Part shown: piece by piece, positions 53,479 to 60,752 of the stretch | How the letters are laid out: every line of letters begins with the position of its first letter | Numbering within the stretch: the stretch's first letter is position 1 | Assembly: GCF_024979255.1 (NCBI RefSeq) | Contig: NZ_JANLCN010000006.1 | Location: 186,001 to 250,000 of the forward strand | DNA: 64,000 nt | Source of the DNA: Herbiconiux moechotypicola | GTDB lineage: Bacteria > Actinomycetota > Actinomycetes > Actinomycetales > Microbacteriaceae | Reading direction: 5' to 3' | Notes under the pieces: model-generated | Database searches by the model: none | Told to the model about the DNA's origin: nothing | The model's input: the letters and a program-made list of their open reading frames with translations, nothing else | Translations under genes and position numbers: made by a program

Positions 53479-54757
53479 CGCCGCTGAGCCGGAGGACGCC
53501 GCGGGCGCGGGCGGTGCGGGCGCGGGCGGTGCCCGGCTGCCCGCGATCTTCTTCGTGACCCTGGGGTTCATCCAGGCCCTGTGGCCGCTCACGATGGACC
53601 TCTACCTGCCCTCGTTCCCCCAGATCGAGAGCGACCTGGCCACCGGGCCCGCGCTCGTGCAGGCCACCCTCACGGGCGCGTTCGTGGGCATGGCCGCGGG
53701 GCAGCTCGTCGCGGGACCGCTCTCGGACAGGGTGGGGCGCATCCGCCCGCTCGTCGTGGCCCTCGTCGTGTACGTGGCCGCCACGCTGGGGTGTGCCGTG
53801 GTGCCCACCATCGAGCTCCTCGTCGCACTGCGCGTGCTGCAGGGTGTGGGCGCGGCGGCGACGTCGGTCGTCATCCTGGCAGTCGTGCGCGACCGCGCGG
53901 AGGGCGCGGTGATGGTGAGGCTGCTGGCGCGCCTGCAGCTCGTGAACGGGGTGTTCGTGGTGGCGTCGCCCGCGATCGGCGCTCAGCTGCTGCAGCTCAC
54001 CGACTGGCGGGGTCTGTTCTGGGTGCTGGTGGCGTACGGAGCCGTGCTGCTCGCGGCGGCCATCGGTGTGCTGGCGCGGCACGAGACGAATCCGCCCGAG
54101 CGGCGGGCGGCGCTGAGGGTCGGGATGCGCGGGGTCGGGATGCGCGGGGCCGGGATGCGCGGCGCCGGAGTGCTGGCGGACTACCGCGTCCTGCTCCGCG
54201 ACGCCCGCTATCGTGCCGCGCTCGGGGCCGGTGCGCTGCAGTGGGCGGCGATGATGAGCTACATGGCGTCCTCCGCGTTCCTGTTCCAGGGCGTGTTCGG
54301 GCTCGACGCCACCCAGTACGCGCTCGTGTTCGGCGGACACGGCGCGCTCATGATCGCCGGAGCACAGCTCAGCGCACGGCTCGCCACCCGCTTCGACGTG
54401 CCGAGGCTCGCCCGGAGCGGCTCGGTCGCACTGTTCGGGGTGGCGATCGTGCTGCTGCTCGGGCAGACGGCGCTTCCGGAGTGGGGGTTGCCCGGGTTCC
54501 TCATCCCGCTGTTCGCGTTCACCACCCTCTTCGGGGTGATCTCGCCCACCCTGCAGAGCACCGCGCTGCAGGACCACGGCGGCCGGGCCGGCGCGGCCGC
54601 CTCGCTCATCGGCGCCACGAACATGGTCGCGGGTGCCGTCGCCGCCCCTCTGGTCGGGCTCTTCGGCGTGGGCACCACCGTTCCCGCGGTCACCGTCATG
54701 GCCGTCTGCAGCGGCGGGTCGGCCCTCGTGCTGCTGATCGGATTCCGCCGTCGCTGA
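53468..54757 (+). CDS. MFS exporter, Bcr/CflA family
   Basis: A 429-residue twelve-segment transporter. TMDLYLPSFPQIESDL at the first segment and the motif GPLSDRVGRIRPL between segments 2 and 3 are typical of the Bcr/CflA drug-resistance branch. The central loop contains three GMRG(V/A) pentapeptides from a 15-bp DNA tandem repeat (about 54121-54165). The Ala/Gly-rich N-terminus precedes segment 1. It may export a sugar or a toxic product; the substrate is unknown. Confidence 0.87.
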   Translation: MPGSAAEPEDAAGAGGAGAGGARLPAIFFVTLGFIQALWPLTMDLYLPSFPQIESDLATGPALVQATLTGAFVGMAAGQLVAGPLSDRVGRIRPLVVALVVYVAATLGCAVVPTIELLVALRVLQGVGAAATSVVILAVVRDRAEGAVMVRLLARLQLVNGVFVVASPAIGAQLLQLTDWRGLFWVLVAYGAVLLAAAIGVLARHETNPPERRAALRVGMRGVGMRGAGMRGAGVLADYRVLLRDARYRAALGAGALQWAAMMSYMASSAFLFQGVFGLDATQYALVFGGHGALMIAGAQLSARLATRFDVPRLARSGSVALFGVAIVLLLGQTALPEWGLPGFLIPLFAFTTLFGVISPTLQSTALQDHGGRAGAAASLIGATNMVAGAVAAPLVGLFGVGTTVPAVTVMAVCSGGSALVLLIGFRRR

Positions 54758-54777
54758 CCCGCCCCGGGTCAGCGACG
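54749..54777. terminator. Bidirectional terminator between convergent genes
   Basis: Perfect 12-bp stem CGTCGCTGACCC / GGGTCAGCGACG around a five-base loop. It covers the stop codon of the exporter gene and ends six bases before the stop of the Tat-exported protein gene. Confidence 0.75.
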
Positions 54778-54782
54778 CCGGT

Positions 54783-56219
54783 TCACGGGAGCGCGGTTGC
54801 GCTCGTCTTGCGCGGCAGAACGCTGGGGGCCGGCTTCGGGACGGCGCTCATGTCGGGGCCCGGTGCGGGCGCGTCGCCCGTGGGCGGGGCGAAGGGCGCC
54901 GCGGCCGCGGTGCCGCGGGCGTTCGAGACAGTTGTGCCTTTCTCGGCCGCGGTCTTGTCCTGCTCCACCACGATGGGGTTCGCGGTGGCGTAGGAGTCCT
55001 GCCGGATGCCCGTGACCTGCCACGAGACCTTGACGCCCGGCTTGTCGGTGCTGATCTCGAACGATCCCTTCGCGATCTCGCGCGAGACGATGGCCTGGGC
55101 GAAGACCGCACCGAGCACCGTGAGCTGGTAGCGGAAGTCGCGGTTGAGGGCTTCGAAGTAGCCGGGGAGGGTGACGGTGGCTTTGCCCTTCGCATCAGTG
55201 GTGACGTTGCCGTTGTAGACGTTCATCATGTCGGGGGACTCGACGAAGGAGTGGGAGAGCCATTTGTTCTGCGGGTCTTGGGGGTGGTCGATCTTGAACG
55301 AGCCGGCGCTCTTGGAGAGGGTGCCGTTCACGTGCATCCGGCCAGCTGCATAGATCGCATAACCGTCTGGGCTGTTCGACTGACCGAAAACACCGTAGTT
55401 CTGCCCGGTCGTGCCCCGGGCGCGCCCGTACACCCCCCACTGGGTGCCTTCGCCCCAGACCCCGACGTAGTTCGACTCGCCCCTGACACCGGCCTGGCTC
55501 CCGTTGGTGCCGAGCACGGCGTTCTGACCGCCCTCGCCCTTCACACCGGTGCCGGAGTTCGAGTTCGAGGTGCCCTGCACCCCGATCTGGGCACTCCCGA
55601 ACAGTCCGATGCTCGACGCATAGGCCAGCACCCCGTAGGTGCCGCTGCTGAAGTACCCGGCGTACCCTCCGGAGTCCGCCGTCGCCAGCACGCCGTACGT
55701 ACCGCCCTCCGCGTGAACACCGGCGAACGAGCCCTTGCCGTGCACGCCCATGTTGTTGGTCGAGATGCCCTCGACGCCGTACCCTCCGGGGGCCCTGCCC
55801 ACCACGCCGCGGCCCGAGCCGTCGCTCGCGCTGCAGGTGCCGAGAACGCCGGTGCTGCTGCTGACAGCGTCGACACGAGCGGCGGGCGCGGTGACGCCGA
55901 GGCCCAGGCGGCCCTGTGGGGAGATGCGCATCTTCTCGGAGACGGTGGCCGACGAGTTCGCCCGCGTCTTGAAGATGAGTGGCTGCCCCGAGGTCGTGGG
56001 GCCGAGGAAGTTGTTCGTGGTGGTGCCCGAGTTGCCGCCCATGAGCCAGGGCGAGGTGCCGGGGGCCGCCTCTGCAGCCGTGGGCGCTGAGGTCACCGCA
56101 ACCGCGGTGGCGGCCGCGCCCGCGGCAGCGGTCGCGAACAGCAGGCGGCGCGGGATGCGGGGCTGGTCGTCGACGGCGGACGGGGCGGCGGGCTGGTGCG
56201 GGGTGGGGCGATCGGTCAC
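54783..56219 (-). CDS. Tat-exported protein with tail-fibre-like repeats
   Basis: A 478-residue secreted protein. The N-terminus carries a twin-arginine signal (RIPRRLLFATAAAGAAAT) with a likely cleavage after EAA. Residues about 60-270 hold many short Gly-rich repeats of the form xGVxGxxxxxxGVxG, like beta-helical phage tail-fibre stalks. The C-terminal domain (IDHPQDPQNKWLSHSFVESP to SWQVTGIRQDSYA) is a conserved unit also found after such repeats in other bacteria. The tail is Pro/Ala-rich. GTG 56219 has GGAG upstream. Function unknown; a trimeric surface fibre is possible. Confidence 0.72.
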   Translation of the reverse strand: MTDRPTPHQPAAPSAVDDQPRIPRRLLFATAAAGAAATAVAVTSAPTAAEAAPGTSPWLMGGNSGTTTNNFLGPTTSGQPLIFKTRANSSATVSEKMRISPQGRLGLGVTAPAARVDAVSSSTGVLGTCSASDGSGRGVVGRAPGGYGVEGISTNNMGVHGKGSFAGVHAEGGTYGVLATADSGGYAGYFSSGTYGVLAYASSIGLFGSAQIGVQGTSNSNSGTGVKGEGGQNAVLGTNGSQAGVRGESNYVGVWGEGTQWGVYGRARGTTGQNYGVFGQSNSPDGYAIYAAGRMHVNGTLSKSAGSFKIDHPQDPQNKWLSHSFVESPDMMNVYNGNVTTDAKGKATVTLPGYFEALNRDFRYQLTVLGAVFAQAIVSREIAKGSFEISTDKPGVKVSWQVTGIRQDSYATANPIVVEQDKTAAEKGTTVSNARGTAAAAPFAPPTGDAPAPGPDMSAVPKPAPSVLPRKTSATALP

Positions 56220-56328
56220 GACGGTCTCCAGTTCGCTGAGGGATGCGGCGGTGCACGTGCTCTGGCGGAGAGTGTACTGAGCCGAGGCCCCTCGCGTCAT
56301 CCGTTCGGGAACAGGTGTCGAAGGCGGC

Positions 56329-56925
56329 CTAGTGCGAGCCGCGGCCGGTAGTGACCGTGATCACCCGGAACGGGCGCCCGTCGGGCGAGCGCCAGCCGTG
56401 CGGGGTGCCGGCGGCGAGGGTCATCGAGTCGCCCGCGGCGAGCGGATGCACGGTGCCGTCGGCGAGGCCCACCTCCAGCAGCCCCGCGAGCACGTAGAGG
56501 AACTCGTCCTCGTCGTGCGTGGCGATCTCCGAGAACTCGGTGTCGGAGCCCGCGAACTCCGTGCCGAAGAGGCTCCCCGGCAGCTGGGCGAGCTGCCAGA
56601 CCGTGCGCGACCCCGTCTGCACGCGCTCGGAGTCGGTGTGCACCACCTCGACCCCCGCCGCGGGGTCGGAGAGTCGCTGGGCCGACTCGCGTGCGAGCAA
56701 CGAGCCCGACGGCACGCCGAGCGCTCGCGCGATCTTGGCCATCGACGCGAGACTCAGGCGCGCGTGGCCGCGCTCGGCCAGGCTGAGGAAGGGTTGCGAC
56801 ATCCCGGACCCCTTCGCCAGCTGTACCAGCGTCAAGCCGCGTTCGCGGCGCAGCGAACGGATGCGCGCCCCCATCCAGACCGCTTCGTCGTCGAGCGGCG
56901 CGGTCGAGCGGGGCCGATCGTTCAT
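56329..56925 (-). CDS. XRE-family regulator with C-terminal cupin domain
   Basis: A 198-residue regulator. The helix-turn-helix (about 22-75) contains LTLVQLAKGSGMSQPFLSLAERG. The cupin (about 110-195) has HDEDEFLYVLAGLLEVGL and AGDSMTLAAGTPHGWRSPDG, with His and Glu residues placed to bind a metal or ligand. Such proteins control small-molecule catabolism. It is divergent from the monooxygenase gene, with a perfect AT-rich inverted repeat between them, which is the likely operator. Confidence 0.9.
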   Translation of the reverse strand: MNDRPRSTAPLDDEAVWMGARIRSLRRERGLTLVQLAKGSGMSQPFLSLAERGHARLSLASMAKIARALGVPSGSLLARESAQRLSDPAAGVEVVHTDSERVQTGSRTVWQLAQLPGSLFGTEFAGSDTEFSEIATHDEDEFLYVLAGLLEVGLADGTVHPLAAGDSMTLAAGTPHGWRSPDGRPFRVITVTTGRGSH

Positions 56926-56957
56926 GCTCGCGAAACCTCCCGAAACCTGCCGGAAAA

Positions 56958-56976
56958 ATATTTATGAGATAAATAT
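56958..56976. promoter_or_regulatory. Inverted repeat operator between XRE-cupin and monooxygenase genes
   Basis: ATATTTAT-GAG-ATAAATAT, a perfect 8-bp inverted repeat with a three-base spacer, ending three bases before the monooxygenase ATG. Such an AT-rich block stands out in this GC-rich DNA. Bound regulator would block initiation on the short or absent leader. Confidence 0.75.
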
Positions 56977-56979
56977 GCC

Positions 56980-58356
56980 ATGAATCCTCTCCTGTTCGGC
57001 ATCTTCCAGTACATCGGCCCCAACGGCACGGTCGGCTCGGCGTGGCAGCACCCCGACGACGAGTCGGCCAACTTCACCAAGCTCAGCCACTGGGTCGCGC
57101 TGGCGAAGAAGTTCGACGAGGCCGGACTCGACTTCCTGTTCCTGGCCGACAGCTACGGGTTCCCCGCTCTCGACGGCGAACTGCTCGACGCCTCGGTGCG
57201 CGAAGGGCGGGGCATCCCGCAGGGCGACCCGATGCCCGTGGTCTCGGCGCTCGCCGCCGCCACCGAGCGGCTCGGCTTCGTGGTGACCACCTCGACCACC
57301 GTCGAACCGCCCGCGGCCAACGCCCGGCGCTTCACCACACTCGACCACCTCACCGACGGCCGGGTGGGCTGGAACATCGTCACCGGCTCGTCGGGTGCCA
57401 CCGCGGCCGCCCTCATGGGCAAGGAGCTGATCTCGCACGACCTCCGCTACGACATGGCCGACGACTACGTCGACGTGAGCCTCACCCTCTGGGAGGGGTC
57501 GTGGGACGACGACGCCCTCGTGCTCGACAAGGAGGCCGGCGTCTACGCCGAGCCCGGCAAGGTGCGCATCGTGCACCACGACGGGCCCTACTTCAGCACC
57601 CACGGCATCATGAACCTGCCCCCGTCGCCTCAGCGCACGCCGCTGCTCGTGCAGGCGGGCGCCTCCGGCCGCGGTCGCGCCTTCGCCGGCCGCAATGCCG
57701 AGGCCGTGTTCGTGGGCGGCGGAGACCCCGCGGTCGTCGCGGCGAACGTGCGCGGTATCCGCGAGAGCGCTGTGGCGGCCGGACGACCGGCTGATTCGAT
57801 CAAGGTGCTCGTCGGTGCCCTGTTCCTGACGGGCGCCACGAGCGAGGAGGCCTGGGCGACGCACGAGGAGATGCTCGCGATGTCGACGCCGGAGGGTGCC
57901 GCCGCGATCTATGCGGGAAACACGGGCGTCGACCTGCTGGCGCTCGATCCCGAGAAGCCGATCGCGCAGACCTCCACCGAGATGGGGCAGTCCAATCTCG
58001 AACGCTATCTGGGCAAGGACGGCAAGCCGGCGCCGCTCGTGAAGGACATCCTCGAGAACTTCCGCCGCACCGGCATCAACGGCAGCGTGTTCGTCGGAAC
58101 CGCGGCCGAGGTCGTCGACCAGATCGAGGAGTTCGTGGCCGCCACGGGAGTCGACGGCTTCCTCATCCAGCCCCACGTGACCCCGGGCACCTACGACGAC
58201 CTCATCGAGTACGTGCTGCCGGAGCTCCGGTCCCGTGGCCTCATGCTGCCCGAGCCCCAGGGCGCGACACTCCGCGAGCGGCTCTTCCCCGAGGGGGGAC
58301 CGCACCTGCCTTCGACGCACCGCGGTGCGGCCTTCCGCCACGCCGCATCCGAATAG
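56980..58356 (+). CDS. LLM-class flavin-dependent monooxygenase, NtaA/SnaA/DszA type
   Basis: A 458-residue luciferase-like enzyme, paralogue of the one at 15494-16852: FGIFQYIGPNG, LDFLFLADSYGFPALDGE, ARRFTTLDHLTDGRVGWN, IVTGSSGATAAALMG. The N-terminus directly follows the operator, so the message may be leaderless. It stands apart from any reductase gene. Regulation by the XRE-cupin protein is inferred from the divergent arrangement. The substrate class (C-S or C-N bond oxygenation) is inferred from the family only. Confidence 0.88.
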   Translation: MNPLLFGIFQYIGPNGTVGSAWQHPDDESANFTKLSHWVALAKKFDEAGLDFLFLADSYGFPALDGELLDASVREGRGIPQGDPMPVVSALAAATERLGFVVTTSTTVEPPAANARRFTTLDHLTDGRVGWNIVTGSSGATAAALMGKELISHDLRYDMADDYVDVSLTLWEGSWDDDALVLDKEAGVYAEPGKVRIVHHDGPYFSTHGIMNLPPSPQRTPLLVQAGASGRGRAFAGRNAEAVFVGGGDPAVVAANVRGIRESAVAAGRPADSIKVLVGALFLTGATSEEAWATHEEMLAMSTPEGAAAIYAGNTGVDLLALDPEKPIAQTSTEMGQSNLERYLGKDGKPAPLVKDILENFRRTGINGSVFVGTAAEVVDQIEEFVAATGVDGFLIQPHVTPGTYDDLIEYVLPELRSRGLMLPEPQGATLRERLFPEGGPHLPSTHRGAAFRHAASE

Positions 58357-58360
58357 TTAT

Positions 58361-58405
58361 CGATATATCGGAGAGGTTGACAAGGGGAATTTAACGATAT
58401 ATCTT
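58361..58405 (+). promoter_or_regulatory. Promoter and PadR-type operators
   Basis: TTGACA (58377-58382) and TATCTT (58400-58405), 17 bp apart, form a near-consensus promoter. The palindrome CGATATATCG lies at 58361-58370, just before the -35, and its shorter copy CGATATATC at 58395-58403 overlaps the -10. The pair suits autoregulation by the PadR protein encoded downstream. Confidence 0.72.
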
Positions 58406-58456
58406 TGGTGCATCGCGAACGATCGCGAGAATTCTTTGACAGAAAGGCAGCGCACC

Positions 58457-59080
58457 ATGCGACGCATCGACAACGACACCCAGCACTCCCACATCCCCTT
58501 CCCCCACACCGACCCGCGTGACCGCGTGCGCGGCTGGGAGCGCGGCCCGCGCGGCCACGGTCACGGCGGCGGCTTCGGCCCGGGCTTCGGCGGCCCCGGC
58601 TTCGGCGGCTTCGGCCCCGGTTTCGGCCCCCGTGGTCCCCAGCGCGCGAGCCGCGGCGACGTACGGGCGGCGATCCTCTCGCTCCTGGCCGAGTCGCGCT
58701 CCAACGGCTACGGCCTCATCAAGGCCATCGCCGAGAAGACCGGCGGTGTGTGGCGCCCGAGCCCCGGCTCGGTCTACCCCACGCTCCAGCAGCTCGTCGA
58801 CGAGGAGCTCATCTTCGCCGAGGGCGACGGCCGCCGCACCGAGTTCGACCTCACCGAGTCCGGCCGCGCCTACGTGGCCGAGCACGCCGAGGAGCTCGAG
58901 CAGGCCTGGCAGTCCGCCGCCGGCACCTCGCCGGTCGACGCCGAGTTCCACGCCAGCGTGGCGAAGCTGCTCGGCGTGGTGAAGCAGTTCCGAGTCGCGG
59001 CCACCGACGAGCAGCGCACCCAGGCCACCGCGAAGATCGACGAGGCCCGCCGGGCGCTCTACCTCATCCTCGCCGACTGA
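58457..59080 (+). CDS. PadR-family transcriptional regulator
   Basis: A 207-residue regulator. Residues about 65-135 are the PadR winged helix (ILSLLAESRSNGYGLIKAIAEKTGGVW, then SPGSVYPTLQQLVDEELI). A C-terminal helical dimerisation part follows. The N-terminus is unusual: His-rich, then a Gly/Phe/Pro/Arg stretch of FGPGFGG repeats, probably disordered. AGAAAGG precedes the ATG. Two CGATATAT sites at its promoter suggest autorepression; the other target may be the MFS gene downstream. Confidence 0.88.
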   Translation: MRRIDNDTQHSHIPFPHTDPRDRVRGWERGPRGHGHGGGFGPGFGGPGFGGFGPGFGPRGPQRASRGDVRAAILSLLAESRSNGYGLIKAIAEKTGGVWRPSPGSVYPTLQQLVDEELIFAEGDGRRTEFDLTESGRAYVAEHAEELEQAWQSAAGTSPVDAEFHASVAKLLGVVKQFRVAATDEQRTQATAKIDEARRALYLILAD

Positions 59081-59111
59081 TACCGATCGGGTGGTCGCGT
59101 ACACCACCGCC

Positions 59112-59165
59112 GAACGCCGTCTGAACCCAGCCCCCAGAACACCGGGCCGAGTTCAGACGGCGTTC
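59112..59165. repeat. 15-bp inverted repeat before the MFS gene
   Basis: GAACGCCGTCTGAAC (59112-59126) and GTTCAGACGGCGTTC (59151-59165), exact, 24 bases apart. It ends 16 bp before the MFS start codon. It could end the PadR transcript or act as a leader hairpin or operator for the MFS gene. Confidence 0.7.
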
Positions 59166-59181
59166 ACGTGCGTGCCCCACC

Positions 59182-60699
59182 ATGCGGAGCATGCCCGACA
59201 CGATCGCGCGCCTCATCGACGACACCCGCTTCGGCCGCGCGCACCGCCGCGTGTGGCTGCTCTCCTCGCTCGGCATCATGCTCGACGGCTTCGACTTCTT
59301 CATCATGGGCGTCGCCATCCCCCTGATCGCCGCCGAGTGGTCGACCACGCCCCTCGAGACCGGACTCATCAGCTCGGCCGCGATCGTCGGGGCGATCGTG
59401 GGCGCCGCGGTGATGGGCCCGCTCTCCGACCGCATCGGCCGCAAGCTCGCCTTTCGCATCGACCTCGGCCTCTTCGTGGTGTTCGCGCTCGCCTCGGCGC
59501 TCGCGCCCGACGTGTGGTGGCTGATCGTCTTCCGCTTCCTGCTCGGCATCGGCATCGGTGCCGACTACCCGATCAGCGCGAGCTACGTCTCCGAGATCTC
59601 GCCCTCGCGCCTGCGCTCGCGGCTGCTCATCGGCGCCTTCAGCTTCCAGGCGGTGGGCCAGCTGCTGGGGGCGCTCGTCGGACTGCTCGTGCTGAGTCTG
59701 GATCCGGTTCCCGATGCGTGGCGCTGGATGCTCGCGGTCGGCGTGGTGCCCGCGATCGTGATCGTCATCCTGCGCCGGGGAGTGCCGGAGAGCCCGCTGT
59801 GGCTGGCCTCGACCCGCCGCTACGAGGAGGCCGCGCTGTCGCTGCAGACCTTCACCGGGCATCCGGTGGAGGTGGCCGAGCTCATCTCGCGCGGCGAGGT
59901 GGTCGCCGTGCCGATGCCCGCCCCTGTGGTGACCGGCGTGGTCAGACCCGCGGATGCGCATCCCGCGATTCCGCGCCTGTCGCTGTTCTCGAGGCGGCTG
60001 CGCGGGGCGACGGTGCTCACGAGCGTGCCCTGGTTCTTCATGGACATCGCCACCTACGGGGTCGGTGTGTTCACGCCGACCATCATCGCCGCCATCGCCC
60101 TCACCCCGGCCACGGGCGCCGGATCGAACCCGCTCTTCATCGCCGACGACATCACCTCGACCGAGGGTGCCGCGGTGCTCGACCTCTTCCTCGTGGCGGG
60201 CTTCCTGCTGGCACTGGTGCTCGTGCGCCGGCTCGGTCTCATCAGGCTGCAGACGATCGGCTTCGTGGTGATGGCCGCCGGGCTCCTCGTGCTCGCTGCG
60301 AGCGGAGCCCTCTCCGAAGGCTCGCCCTGGCAGTTCGCGCTCGTGTTCGCGGGCTTCGCGGCCTTCAACCTGTTCATGAACCTGGGCCCGAACGCCACCA
60401 CCTTCGCGCTGCCGACGGTCGCCTTCGACACTCTCTCGCGCGGCGCGGGTGCCGGGTTCGCCGCGGCCAGCGGCAAGGCGGGGGCGGCGCTCGGCACCTT
60501 CCTCTTCCCGCTGCTGCAGGCCGGGCTCGGCCTCGGCGCGACGCTCACCATCATCGCCGGGGGTTGCCTCGTGGCGGCGACGGTGACGGTCGTGCTCCGC
60601 GGTCGCCTGCGTTCATCCGCCGTTCACCCGATGGTCTCCGTGCCCGGCGAGACTGCGCGCGAGCCCCGTGGCACGGCGCTCGAGAAGGAGGAGCGATGA
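59182..60699 (+). CDS. MFS transporter (sugar/aromatic-acid-type porter)
   Basis: A 505-residue transporter with twelve expected segments. LDGFDFFIMGVAIPLIAAEW in segment 1 and GPLSDRIGRKLAF between segments 2 and 3 are typical of metabolite:proton symporters, as is the PESPLWL segment after helix 6. A central cytoplasmic loop of ~60 residues and a ~35-residue charged tail are present. A second ATG lies three codons in. It is coupled to the short leader frame and the PPK2 gene (ATGA), an unexpected partnership. Confidence 0.85.
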   Translation: MRSMPDTIARLIDDTRFGRAHRRVWLLSSLGIMLDGFDFFIMGVAIPLIAAEWSTTPLETGLISSAAIVGAIVGAAVMGPLSDRIGRKLAFRIDLGLFVVFALASALAPDVWWLIVFRFLLGIGIGADYPISASYVSEISPSRLRSRLLIGAFSFQAVGQLLGALVGLLVLSLDPVPDAWRWMLAVGVVPAIVIVILRRGVPESPLWLASTRRYEEAALSLQTFTGHPVEVAELISRGEVVAVPMPAPVVTGVVRPADAHPAIPRLSLFSRRLRGATVLTSVPWFFMDIATYGVGVFTPTIIAAIALTPATGAGSNPLFIADDITSTEGAAVLDLFLVAGFLLALVLVRRLGLIRLQTIGFVVMAAGLLVLAASGALSEGSPWQFALVFAGFAAFNLFMNLGPNATTFALPTVAFDTLSRGAGAGFAAASGKAGAALGTFLFPLLQAGLGLGATLTIIAGGCLVAATVTVVLRGRLRSSAVHPMVSVPGETAREPRGTALEKEER

Positions 60700-60752
60700 G
60701 CTACGACCATGTGTCCGCCGTCGGCCTGAACGTCATGCAGGAGCAACCATGA
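60696..60752 (+). CDS. 18-codon leader peptide, partial duplicate of the PPK2 start
   Basis: A short frame encoding MSYDHVSAVGLNVMQEQP, which closely repeats the first residues of the following PPK2 protein (MSYDHTTAVDLNDM). It has the best Shine-Dalgarno of the region, AAGGAGGAG, and overlaps both the MFS stop and the PPK2 start (ATGA at each end). The simplest reading is a tandem duplication of the gene start in which the old start became a coupling leader. Confidence 0.6.
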   Translation: MSYDHVSAVGLNVMQEQP

